Assembly (NCBI RefSeq): GCF_024519455.1 | Contig: NZ_JALJRY010000050.1 | Location: 1 to 34,783, forward strand | DNA from: Streptomyces sp. STR69 | GTDB taxonomy: Bacteria; Actinomycetota; Actinomycetes; Streptomycetales; Streptomycetaceae | Reading direction: 5' to 3' | Length of the DNA: 34,783 nucleotides | Shown here: positions 8,063-15,454 of the stretch, piece after piece | How the letters are laid out: each line of letters opens with the position of its first letter | Position numbering within the stretch: the first letter of the stretch is position 1 | Position numbers and translations under genes: made by a program | Notes under the pieces: generated by a model | What the model saw: only the letters and a program-made list of their open reading frames with translations | Databases searched by the model: none | Told to the model about the DNA's origin: nothing

Positions 8063-8091
8063 TCGATCACTAACTCTCATATAGTGACCGA
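8063..8091. promoter_or_regulatory. Operator-like palindrome ahead of the oxidase gene
   Basis: TCGATCACTA at 8063-8072 and TAGTGACCGA at 8082-8091 are inverted with 9 of 10 matches around a 9-base spacer. On the minus strand the spacer and left arm read TATATGAGAGTTAGTG, which holds a plausible -10 hexamer. The site begins 49 bases upstream of the preferred oxidase start and lies between divergent transcription units. Such a dyad fits a GntR/FadR or similar dimeric repressor of a hydroxyacid dehydrogenase, but no regulator gene is adjacent. Confidence 0.5.
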
Positions 8092-8151
8092 CAGTTGAGC
8101 ACCCGGTGTCGCTTCTCCCCCAGGAACCCGACGAGCACCCCCCGAGGGCAC

Positions 8152-8215
8152 GACCGAGGACGACAGAGGACGACAGAGGACCCCGACCAAAGACGCCCGA
8201 GGACCGACCGAGGAC
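8152..8215 (+). repeat. Decamer repeats GAC(C/A)GAGGAC in the conservon leader
   Basis: Three head-to-tail decamers, at 8152-8161, 8162-8171 and 8172-8181, are followed by a partial copy near 8199-8204 and a full one at 8206-8215. The last carries the GAGGA that serves as Shine-Dalgarno sequence for the ATG at 8223 with 8 bases spacing. The array thus places several ribosome-site-like GAGGA sequences in tandem in the 5' leader. Confidence 0.7.
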
Positions 8216-8222
8216 CCCCTTC

Positions 8223-10049
8223 ATGACCGCCCCCATGCTTCCCGGCGAACGACCCACCTTCCGCACCCTCGCCCCCGCCCCGCTGCTCACCGCCGTCCTG
8301 GCCGGACTCGCGGTCGTCGGCGCGGTCCGGGTGGCGCCCCACTCGCAGCGCCTCGCGGTCGCCTGCGCGGCCGGCGCCGGCGCGCTGCTGCTGTGCGCGG
8401 CCGTCGCGGCGGCGGCGCACGCCTACCAGACCGCTCGTGTCACCCGCCGCAGGCTGGAGGCCGTCACCCTGGACGCGGGCCGCCTGCTGCAGGAACGGGC
8501 CCGGCTGAGCACGGAGTTGGACCGCGAGCGCGTCCAGCTGACCGAGGAGCTGACCCACGAGCGGGCCCGGCTGACCGCGGAACTCACGCAGGAACGCGCC
8601 CGGTTGACCTCCGAGTTCTCCCAGGAGCGGATGCGGCTCACCACGTCCTTCGCGGAGGAGCGCAGCCGCATCACGGAGGAGAGCACCCTGGAGCGGGCCC
8701 GACTGACCGCCGAGAACAAGCAGTTGGCCGAGCGGGCCCGCCAGGACTCCCACGAGCGCGCCGCCGCGCTCTCCGCGACCGCCAACGCGGCGGGCCGTAT
8801 GCAGGCGCTGGCCACCGGCATGCTCGCCGACCTGCGCGCGATGGAGGAGCGGCACTCCGACGAGGACGTCCTCGCCGATCTGCTGCACCTCGACCACCGC
8901 ACCGCGCAGGCGGGCCGTCTCGCCGACTCCGTCGCCGTCCTCACGGGCGCCCGTTCCGGCCGTCGTTGGGCCCGCCCGATCGCCATGGAGTCGATCCTGC
9001 GCGGCGCGATGGGCCGGATCAGCGGCTACCAGCGGGTGCGGGTGCACTCCGCGAGCGATGCCGCCGTCGCCGGGCACGCGGCCGAGGGCGTGATGCACGC
9101 GCTCGCCGAACTCCTCGACAACGCCGCGAACTTCTCGCCGCCGACCGCCGAAGTGCATGTGTACGTCGAGGAGGTGCCGGCCGGTGTCATCGTGTCCGTC
9201 GAGGACAGCGGCCTGGTCATGGGCGACATCCAACTCCGGCGCGCCGAACGGGCCGTGGGCGGTGACTCCGCCGAGCTGGGCGGTCTCACCGGCACCCGGC
9301 TGGGCCTCGCGGTCGTCGGCCGGCTGGCCCGCAAGTACGGCCTGAAGGTGTCGTACCGGCCCTCCGCGCGTGGCGGCACGGGCGTCCTGATGCTCGTACC
9401 GCAGGACATCCTGGTGCCGCAGGACACCCCGGCGGCTCCGCAGGAGGTCCTCGCGCTCCCCGAGCCGTCGGCCGCCCTGCCGAAAACGAACACGAACCCG
9501 GAGCCGGAGCCGGAGGCCGCGTCGGAACCGGTCGTCATCGGACAGCTGCGGGTGTCGTACGCCTCCGCGCACGCCGTGTCCGACCTGGACCCGGATCCGG
9601 TCCCCACGCACGAGTCCCCGGACCGCGACGAGTTGTCCGACGCCTTGTCCGAGGTCCTGGCCGAGCAGCGGCCGGACGCCGCCCCGGGTGGTCTCCCGGA
9701 AGGCCTGCCCAAGCGGCGCCGGGGCCAGGCCCTGGCGGAGGCCGAGCGTTCACGCGCGCGTGCGGAGGCCGCGGCTCCCGTACTGCCGCGCCCCGCGCCC
9801 ACGGCCGACGACACCCTGGCCCGGGCCGCCCGCTTCAACAGCTTCCGCCAGGCCGTACGCGGCGCGATGATCGAACAGCTGCCGCCGCCCGTACCGGAGT
9901 TCGGCGCGCCGATCGAACAGCCGGAGTCCGTAGCGGAGTTCGGCGCACCGGCCGAACAGCCCGTGCCCGCACCGGAGTCGGAGCCGGAGCGCTCCGAACC
10001 GGCCACGTCCCTCACCCGTCCGCACCCGGAAGGCAACCCCACCTCATGA
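8223..10049 (+). CDS. cvnA: CvnA: conservon sensor-kinase-like ATPase
   Basis: First gene of a conservon, a membrane-linked multi-component switch described in Streptomyces as resembling eukaryotic G-protein coupled systems. The 608-residue product has two N-terminal membrane helices (about 16-36 and 42-66). Next come seven consecutive 11-residue repeats of the type RARLTAELTQE (residues 92-168), then a helical dimer region with LLHLDHRTAQAGRL. The HATPase domain has N-box ELLDNAANFSPP (about residue 296) and G-box VEDSGLVMG. The remaining 200 residues are Pro/Glu-rich and disordered, with NSFRQAVRGAM near the end. No classical phosphoacceptor H-box is certain. ATG 8223 has GAGGA 8 bases upstream; an in-frame GTG at 8106 would add repeat-encoded residues and is unlikely. 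Its stop overlaps cvnB (ATGA). Confidence 0.92.
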   Translation: MTAPMLPGERPTFRTLAPAPLLTAVLAGLAVVGAVRVAPHSQRLAVACAAGAGALLLCAAVAAAAHAYQTARVTRRRLEAVTLDAGRLLQERARLSTELDRERVQLTEELTHERARLTAELTQERARLTSEFSQERMRLTTSFAEERSRITEESTLERARLTAENKQLAERARQDSHERAAALSATANAAGRMQALATGMLADLRAMEERHSDEDVLADLLHLDHRTAQAGRLADSVAVLTGARSGRRWARPIAMESILRGAMGRISGYQRVRVHSASDAAVAGHAAEGVMHALAELLDNAANFSPPTAEVHVYVEEVPAGVIVSVEDSGLVMGDIQLRRAERAVGGDSAELGGLTGTRLGLAVVGRLARKYGLKVSYRPSARGGTGVLMLVPQDILVPQDTPAAPQEVLALPEPSAALPKTNTNPEPEPEAASEPVVIGQLRVSYASAHAVSDLDPDPVPTHESPDRDELSDALSEVLAEQRPDAAPGGLPEGLPKRRRGQALAEAERSRARAEAAAPVLPRPAPTADDTLARAARFNSFRQAVRGAMIEQLPPPVPEFGAPIEQPESVAEFGAPAEQPVPAPESEPERSEPATSLTRPHPEGNPTS

Positions 10050-10450
10050 CCGGCACGACCACCGCCGACGAGAAGCTCACCTGGCTCATCGAGGGCCTCC
10101 TGGAGCGCACCCCGGGCGCGCGACACGCGCTGGTGCTGTCCCGGGACGGCCTGAAGCTGTGCCGGACGCCCGAACTCTCCGTCGACCAGGCCGACCAGCT
10201 CGCCGCGATCGCCGCCGGAATCCAGTCGCTGTCGCACGGCGCGTCGGTGGAGTTCGGGGACGGCAGCGGGGGTGTGCGCTCCGCGATGACGGAGTTCTAC
10301 GGCGGGGTGCTGTTCATCGTCGAGGCGGGCGAGGGCGCGCATCTGGCCCTGGTCACCGCGGAGGACGCGGACGCGGGTCTGATCGGGCACAACATGAGCG
10401 AGCTGGTCGAGCAGCTCGGCGAGCACCTGCGCGCGGAACCCCGTTCGTGA
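10046..10450 (+). CDS. cvnB: CvnB: roadblock/LC7-domain protein
   Basis: A 134-residue single-domain protein of the roadblock/LC7 family, the same fold as MglB, a GTPase-activating partner of the small GTPase MglA. In conservons CvnB is thought to bridge the sensor CvnA and the GTPase CvnD. Typical features seen: the opening helix LTWLIEGLLERTPGARHALV, LSRDGLKLC, the helix with LAAIAAGIQSLSHGAS, then MTEFYGGVLFIVEAGEGAHL and a final helix from LIGHNMSELVEQLGEHL. It starts inside the cvnA stop (ATGA) and its own stop overlaps the cvnC start (TGATG), so the four core genes are tightly coupled. Length is normal. Confidence 0.94.
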   Translation: MTGTTTADEKLTWLIEGLLERTPGARHALVLSRDGLKLCRTPELSVDQADQLAAIAAGIQSLSHGASVEFGDGSGGVRSAMTEFYGGVLFIVEAGEGAHLALVTAEDADAGLIGHNMSELVEQLGEHLRAEPRS

Positions 10451-10794
10451 TGAGCCGCCCCGGCAGGGACGACTCACCCGACCGCCTCTACACGCTCACC
10501 GGAGGCCGCACCCGTTCCGCACCGGACAACCCGTTCGACCTGGTGACCCTCGTGGTCGCCGAGTGCGATCCGGTGACCGGTATGCAGTCGGAGCACGCGG
10601 CGATCCTGCGGCTCACCGAACACCCCACCGCGGTGGTGGAGTTGGCGGCCGAACTGAGGCTCCCGGTGAGCATCACCAAGATCCTCCTCTCCGACCTTCT
10701 CGCGGCCGGCCGGGTCAGTGCCCGGCATCCGCGCAAGGCCGTGTCCGATCCCGACGTCCTGGAACAGGTGCTCGTTGGACTCCGCAACCTCTGA
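10450..10794 (+). CDS. cvnC: CvnC: DUF742 protein
   Basis: A 114-residue DUF742 protein, the third invariant member of conservons. The family consensus is clear: RLYTLTGGRTRS near the start, FDLVTLVVA, then a winged-helix-like half with HAAILRLTEHPTAVVELAAE, LRLPVSITKILLSDLL and the closing VLEQVLVGLRNL. In the published model CvnC binds CvnA, CvnB and CvnD as part of a membrane complex; its exact task is not known. I chose ATG 10450, which overlaps the cvnB stop; GTG 10447 in the same frame would add one residue. The cvnD start lies within the last codons of this gene, in another frame. Confidence 0.94.
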   Translation: MSRPGRDDSPDRLYTLTGGRTRSAPDNPFDLVTLVVAECDPVTGMQSEHAAILRLTEHPTAVVELAAELRLPVSITKILLSDLLAAGRVSARHPRKAVSDPDVLEQVLVGLRNL

Positions 10795-11413
10795 CGCGCG
10801 CACCCCCTTGGGTGCCTCCGCCGACAACGGCCTCAAGATCGTGGTCGTCGGCGGCTTCGGCGTCGGCAAGACCACACTGGTCCGTTCGGTCAGCGAGATA
10901 CGTCCCCTCAACACCGAGGAGACGATGACGAAGGCCGGCGAGGCCGTCGACGACATCAGCGAGGTGCGCGGCAAGTCCGCGACGACCGTCGCCTTCGACT
11001 TCGGCCGCATCACGCTCGACGCCCGCAATGTGCTGTACCTGTTCGGCGCCCCCGGCCAGGAACGCTTCTGGTTCCTCTGGGACCGGCTGTTCTCCGGGAC
11101 GCTCGGCGCGGTCGTCCTCGTCGACACCCGCCGCATCGGCGACTCCTGGTACGCCATCGACCGCCTCGAACACCACGGCACCCCCTTCATCGTGGCCTGC
11201 AACGACTTCGGCGGCCCCGCCTACGCCCCGCAGCAGATCCGCGAAGCCCTCGACCTCGACCCGCACGTCCCCCTCCTGGACTGCGACGCCCGCTCCCGCG
11301 CGTCCGCGAAGCGGGTCCTGATCACCCTGGTCGAGCACGTCAAGAGTTCCTACGGCACCCAGGGCCCCGCCCGCCCCCAAGTCCCCGTCCCCCACCAGGA
11401 GTTGGCCCTGTGA
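10775..11413 (+). CDS. cvnD: CvnD: Ras-like small GTPase of the conservon
   Basis: A 212-residue GTPase of the MglA/CvnD type. G motifs seen: G1 GGFGVGKTT (about residues 25-33), a Thr-rich switch I region (NTEETMTKAGE), G3 as FGAPGQERF, and an altered G4, CNDFGG, in place of NKxD. The final third holds DCDARSRASAKRVL, the usual G5-like segment. It is the signalling output of the conservon, cycling between GDP and GTP under control of CvnA/CvnB. The start is probably TTG at 10775, giving MDSATSDARTPLG: it overlaps the end of cvnC, and AGGTG lies just upstream. The longer frame from 10718 reads out-of-frame cvnC sequence. Its stop overlaps the next gene (GTGA). Confidence 0.92.
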   Translation: MDSATSDARTPLGASADNGLKIVVVGGFGVGKTTLVRSVSEIRPLNTEETMTKAGEAVDDISEVRGKSATTVAFDFGRITLDARNVLYLFGAPGQERFWFLWDRLFSGTLGAVVLVDTRRIGDSWYAIDRLEHHGTPFIVACNDFGGPAYAPQQIREALDLDPHVPLLDCDARSRASAKRVLITLVEHVKSSYGTQGPARPQVPVPHQELAL

Positions 11414-12615
11414 CCGCGCCCGTACCGCTGAGTGGACCCAGGTTCCAGACCGAACCGGCGCGGCTGTACCGGGAGATGCGGCGCGAGCACGGCTCCGTGA
11501 CACCCGTGGTGCTGGACGGCGACATCCCGGCCTGGCTGGTGCTCGGCTACCGCGAACTGCACCAAGTCACCGGCGATCCCGTCCTGTTCAGCCGTGACTC
11601 GGACCTGTGGAGCCAGTGGGACCACATCCCCGACGACTGGCCGCTGCTGCCGATGATCGGCCGCAAGCAGCCGTCGATCCTCTACACGGTCGGCGAACGG
11701 CACCGCGAGCGCGTCGGCATGATCAGCGACGCGCTGGAGGCCGTGGACCCGTCCGAACTGCGGTCGTACACCGAGAAGTTCGCGGACGAGCTGATCGACG
11801 GGATCTGCGCCAAGGGCGAGACGGACATCATCGGCGACTACGCGATGCTGCTGCCGGTGCGGGTCCTGGCCCGGCTCTACGGCTTCCGGGACGAGCAGGG
11901 CCCGGGTCTTGTCACCGCGCTCAACGACATGATCGACGGACGTGAGCGGGCCATCGCCGGGCAGACCCATCTGGCCACGTCCATGGGGCGGTTGCTGGCC
12001 GACCGGAAGGACGAGCCGGCCGACGACGTCGTGTCGCGCATGCTCACGCACGCCTCCGGCTTCGACGACGTCGAGATCGCCCAGGACCTGATGGTGATGA
12101 TGGCTGCGGGCCACCAGCCGACCGCCGACTGGATCGGCAACTCGCTGCGCCTGATGCTGACCGACGACCGGTTCGCGGCCTCCCTCTTCGGTGGCCGCAA
12201 CAGTGTCGCCGAGGCGATGAACGAGGTGCTGTGGGAGGACACCCCGACGCAGAACGTGGCCGGCCGCTGGGCCTCCCGCGACACCCAGCTCGGCGGCCGG
12301 CGCATCCGCACCGGTGACCTGCTGCTGCTCGGCCTCCAGGGCGCCAACTCCGACCCGCAGGTCCGCACCGACGGCTCCGCGCTCACCGGCGGCAACAACG
12401 CGCACTTCTCCTTCGGGCACGGGGAGCACCGGTGTCCGTTCCCCGCGCAGGAGGTCGCCGAGGTCATCGCACGGACGGGCATCGAGGTCGTACTGGACCG
12501 GCTGCCTGACATCGACCTGGCGGTCCCCGCCGAGTCCCTGACGCGCCGGCCCTCGCCGTGGCTGCGGGGACTGACCGCGCTGCCGGTGCGGTTCACGCCC
12601 GTACCCGCGCTCTGA
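11410..12615 (+). CDS. CYP157-type cytochrome P450 of the conservon, lacking ExxR
   Basis: A 401-residue P450-family protein starting with GTG inside the cvnD stop codon. The heme-ligand loop is FGHGEHRC with Cys342, but the residues after it are PF rather than the usual xG. The I-helix carries AAGHQPTAD, and the K-helix that should hold ExxR reads E272-V-L-W275, so the conserved Arg is absent. This loss is the known trait of the CYP157 family, which in Streptomyces is repeatedly found in conservons beside a CYP154. Redox role is therefore uncertain: it may be an unusual oxygenase, or a heme-binding sensor or partner for the GTPase module (inference). The frame is intact from end to end, so this is not a frameshifted pseudogene. 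Confidence 0.93.
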   Translation: MTAPVPLSGPRFQTEPARLYREMRREHGSVTPVVLDGDIPAWLVLGYRELHQVTGDPVLFSRDSDLWSQWDHIPDDWPLLPMIGRKQPSILYTVGERHRERVGMISDALEAVDPSELRSYTEKFADELIDGICAKGETDIIGDYAMLLPVRVLARLYGFRDEQGPGLVTALNDMIDGRERAIAGQTHLATSMGRLLADRKDEPADDVVSRMLTHASGFDDVEIAQDLMVMMAAGHQPTADWIGNSLRLMLTDDRFAASLFGGRNSVAEAMNEVLWEDTPTQNVAGRWASRDTQLGGRRIRTGDLLLLGLQGANSDPQVRTDGSALTGGNNAHFSFGHGEHRCPFPAQEVAEVIARTGIEVVLDRLPDIDLAVPAESLTRRPSPWLRGLTALPVRFTPVPAL

Positions 12616-12683
12616 GTTCCGAGTTCTGACTTCTGAGTTCTGAGTTCTGAGTTCCGACCTTTGAGCCCTTGAGCCCTTGAGCC
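12613..12683 (+). repeat. Tandem 7-bp and 8-bp repeats between the P450 genes
   Basis: Six head-to-tail heptamers of consensus TGAGTTC run from 12613 to 12654; units two and three each have one change. The first unit includes the TGA stop of the preceding P450. Seven bases later TTGAGCCC occurs at 12661-12668 and 12669-12676, then TTGAGCC at 12677-12683. The array ends 6 bases before the GGAGG of the next gene. It is probably a copy-number-variable spacer. Confidence 0.85.
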
Positions 12684-12703
12684 TGTTCTGGAGGCACTCC
12701 CGC

Positions 12704-13933
12704 ATGAGCACCGGTACTGAAGAGACCCGTATCGTTCTCGACCCCTTCGTCGGCGACCTGGACGGCGAGAGCGCCAGGCTTCGTGCGGCCGGTCCGCTGG
12801 CCGCCGTAGAACTGCCCGGTGGGGTGCCCGTGTGGGCGGTCACCCGTCACGCCGAGGCGAAACAGCTGCTCACGGATCCGCGGCTGGTGAAGGACATCAA
12901 CGTGTGGGGGGCCTGGCAGCGCGGGGAGATACCCGCGGACTGGCCGCTGATCGGGCTGGCGAACCCGGGCCGTTCCATGCTGACCGTGGACGGCGCCGAC
13001 CACCGCCGGATGCGGACGCTGGTCGCGCAGGCGCTCACCCCGCGCCGGGTGGAGCAGATGCGGGAGCGGATCGCGAAGCTGACGGAGGGCCTGCTCAACG
13101 GAGTTGAGGCGGCCGAGGGTGAAGTCGTGGACCTGAAGGCGGAGTTCGCGTACCCGCTGCCCATGTACGTCATCGCCGACCTCATGGGCATAGCGGAGTC
13201 CCAACTCCCGCGTCTGAAAGAGCTGTTCGAGAAGTTCTTCTCGACGCAGACCCCGCCGGCCGAGGTGATCGCGACACTGACGGAGCTCGCGGGCATCATG
13301 GCGCAGACGGTCGCGGCGAAGCGCGCGGAGCCGGGCGACGACCTGACGTCGGCCCTGATCGCGGCCTCCGAGGACGGTGACCACCTCACCGACGAGGAGA
13401 TCGTCTCCACGCTGCAGCTGATGGTCGCGGCGGGCCACGAGACGACGATCTCGCTGATCGTCAACGCGGTCGTCAACCTGTCGACGCACCCCGTCCAGCG
13501 CGCCCTGGTCCTGGCCGGCGAGGCCGACTGGTCCTCGGTGGTCGAGGAGACCCTGCGCCACTCCACACCCACCTCGCACGTCCTGATCCGCTTCGCCACG
13601 GAGGACGTCCAGGTCGGCGACAAGGTCCTCCCGGCCGGGGACGCGCTGATCGTGTCGTACGCCGCGATCGGCCGCGACGAGGAGGCCCACGGCCCGACGG
13701 CCGGCGAGTTCGACATCACCCGCACCAGCGAGAACCGGCACATCTCCTTCGGCCACGGGCCGCATGTCTGCCCCGGCGCGGCCCTCTCCCGGCTGGAGGC
13801 GGACGTGGCCCTGCCGGCCCTCTACGAGCGCTTCCCGCACCTGGACCTGGCGGTCCCGGCGAGCGAGCTCCGCAACAAGCCGGTGGTGACGCAGAACGAC
13901 ATCTTCGAGCTGCCGGTACGGCTGACGCCGTAG
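12704..13933 (+). CDS. CYP154-type cytochrome P450 of the conservon
   Basis: A complete bacterial class P450 of 409 residues with all canonical motifs: I-helix MVAAGHETTISLI, K-helix ExxR as E282-T-L-R285, and heme loop FGHGPHVCPGAA with Cys356. Placement right after the ExxR-less P450 fits the recurrent CYP157-CYP154 pair of Streptomyces conservons. Such enzymes hydroxylate small organic substrates using a ferredoxin and reductase; none is encoded nearby, so partners must come from elsewhere. The start is ATG 12704 with GGAGG 9 bases upstream. The 88-base gap to the previous gene, filled with tandem repeats, breaks the otherwise overlapping operon. Substrate not predictable. Confidence 0.93.
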   Translation: MSTGTEETRIVLDPFVGDLDGESARLRAAGPLAAVELPGGVPVWAVTRHAEAKQLLTDPRLVKDINVWGAWQRGEIPADWPLIGLANPGRSMLTVDGADHRRMRTLVAQALTPRRVEQMRERIAKLTEGLLNGVEAAEGEVVDLKAEFAYPLPMYVIADLMGIAESQLPRLKELFEKFFSTQTPPAEVIATLTELAGIMAQTVAAKRAEPGDDLTSALIAASEDGDHLTDEEIVSTLQLMVAAGHETTISLIVNAVVNLSTHPVQRALVLAGEADWSSVVEETLRHSTPTSHVLIRFATEDVQVGDKVLPAGDALIVSYAAIGRDEEAHGPTAGEFDITRTSENRHISFGHGPHVCPGAALSRLEADVALPALYERFPHLDLAVPASELRNKPVVTQNDIFELPVRLTP

Positions 13934-14032
13934 ATCACCGTCAGTCCACGGGCCGGAGAGGTCTCCTCCCTGGCCGTCTCATCGAACGGACGCGTTTCCG
14001 TCCGGTTTCACCGAGGGGATACGCTCCGGCTC

Positions 14033-15151
14033 GTGGCTGATATCGAGATTCCCGCTGACATCAAGCCCGCCGACGGACGGTTCGGCGCTGGCCCCTCCAA
14101 GGTGCGGACGGAGGCGCTGGACGCGCTGGCCGCCACCGGTACGTCTCTGCTGGGCACCTCCCACCGCCAGGCCCCGGTGAAGAACCTGGTCGGCAAGGTG
14201 CGCGAGGGCGTCTCCGCGCTGTTCTCCCTCCCCGAGGGCTACGAGGTGATCCTCGGCAACGGCGGCTCGACGGCCTTCTGGGACGTCGCGACCCACGGCC
14301 TCATCGAGAACAAGTCGCAGCACCTGACCTTCGGCGAGTTCAGCTCCAAGTTCGCCAAGGCGGCCAAGCTGGCCCCGTGGCTGGCCGAGCCGACCGTCAT
14401 CACGTCCGACCCCGGCACGCACCCGGACCCGGCCGCCGAGGCGGGCGTCGACGTGTACGCGTTCACGCACAACGAGACGTCGACGGGTGTGGCCGCGCCC
14501 GTCAAGCGCGTCGCGGGCGCCGACGAAGGCGCACTGGTCCTGGTCGACGCCACCTCGGGCGCGGGCGGCCTCCCGGTCGACATCGCCGAGACGGACGTCT
14601 ACTACTTCGCCCCGCAGAAGTCCTTCGCCTCCGACGGCGGCCTGTGGATCGGCGTGTTCTCCCCCGCCGCGATCGAGCGCGCGGAGCGTATCCACGCGTC
14701 CGGCCGCCACGTCCCGGAGTTCTTCTCGCTCCCCACCGCGATCGACAACTCCCGCAAGAACCAGACGTACAACACCCCGGCCCTGTCCACCCTGTTCCTC
14801 CTCAACGAGCAGCTGGAGTGGATCAACGGCCAGGGCGGACTGGCCTGGTCGACGGCCCGCACGAAGGACTCGTCGACGCGTCTGTACACGTGGGCGGAGG
14901 ACAGCAAGTACGCGACCCCGTTCGTTGCGGACGCCACCAAGCGCTCGCAGGTCATCGGCACCATCGACTTCGCCGACGAGATCGACGCGGCGGCCGTCGC
15001 CAAGGTCCTGCGCGCGAACGGCATCGTCGACACCGAGCCCTACCGCAAGCTCGGCCGCAACCAGCTCCGCGTGGCGATGTTCCCGGCGATCGACCCGGCG
15101 GACGTCGAGGCGCTGACGAAGTGCATCGACTATGTGATCGAGAAGCTCTGA
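14033..15151 (+). CDS. serC: Phosphoserine aminotransferase
   Basis: A 372-residue class V aminotransferase that converts 3-phosphohydroxypyruvate and glutamate to phosphoserine and 2-oxoglutarate in serine biosynthesis; it needs PLP and acts in the cytosol. Seen: DGRFGAGPSKVR at the N terminus, the substrate loop GTSHRQAPVKNLV, GNGGSTAFWDVA, HNETSTGV, DATSGAGG, and YYFAPQKSFASDGG with the PLP lysine at residue 196. The C-terminal part has YNTPALSTLFLLNEQLEW and ends with NQLRVAMFPAIDP. This is the actinobacterial variant, whose N terminus differs from E. coli SerC. The start codon is GTG at 14033. It stands alone, about 100 bases after the conservon, and ends in a tandem repeat and large hairpin. 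Confidence 0.95.
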   Translation: MADIEIPADIKPADGRFGAGPSKVRTEALDALAATGTSLLGTSHRQAPVKNLVGKVREGVSALFSLPEGYEVILGNGGSTAFWDVATHGLIENKSQHLTFGEFSSKFAKAAKLAPWLAEPTVITSDPGTHPDPAAEAGVDVYAFTHNETSTGVAAPVKRVAGADEGALVLVDATSGAGGLPVDIAETDVYYFAPQKSFASDGGLWIGVFSPAAIERAERIHASGRHVPEFFSLPTAIDNSRKNQTYNTPALSTLFLLNEQLEWINGQGGLAWSTARTKDSSTRLYTWAEDSKYATPFVADATKRSQVIGTIDFADEIDAAAVAKVLRANGIVDTEPYRKLGRNQLRVAMFPAIDPADVEALTKCIDYVIEKL

Positions 15152-15206
15152 CTTTTCGGATCCGACTTTTCGGATCCGACTTTTCGGCTACGACTTTTCG
15201 GCTACG
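15151..15206 (+). repeat. Four tandem 14-bp repeats at the serC stop codon
   Basis: The unit ACTTTTCGGATCCG occurs at 15151-15164 and 15165-15178. A variant, ACTTTTCGGCTACG, follows at 15179-15192 and 15193-15206. The first base is the last base of the serC stop codon and the last overlaps the hairpin that follows. The two-by-two pattern suggests duplication of a unit, divergence, then a second duplication. Confidence 0.9.
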
Positions 15207-15254
15207 ACGTGAAGGGCGCCCCGCGGAGCTGGTTGCGGGGCGCCCTTCACGTCG
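15205..15254 (+). terminator. 20-bp-arm hairpin, likely serC terminator
   Basis: Two perfect 20-base arms, CGACGTGAAGGGCGCCCCGC and its complement, at 15205-15224 and 15235-15254, enclose a 10-base loop. There is no U-run on the plus strand, as is common in high-GC actinobacteria. It lies 53 bases after serC. The remaining 200 bases up to the secreted-protein gene show no further ORF; they form a leader ending in GGAG before ATG 15455. Confidence 0.8.
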
Positions 15255-15454
15255 CAGAAGGGCATAAAGGACGGCGGGCGGCCTCCGGCCGACATCGAGG
15301 TGAACCCGGAACCGGGGCAAACCGACCCCCCGCCACAGCCACGTAACAGCGACAGCACAGGGAACAACTCCCGCCCCGCTCCACCGGTCGAACCTGCAGC
15401 GTCGCACCTCCGCGGCGCAACTCCTGCACTCCCGACCGAAGTTGGAGTTGCCCC

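Noticed and set aside
8015..8290. N-terminal extension of the oxidase up to 8290
   Set aside because: Ser/Gly-rich residues without homology that cross the palindrome and the divergent leader repeats.
11410..12615. First P450 as a pseudogene
   Set aside because: The loss of ExxR is a simple substitution in an intact frame and matches the known CYP157 pattern.
12613..12683. Tandem repeats as a CRISPR array
   Set aside because: Units of 7-8 bases have no spacers and no cas genes are present.
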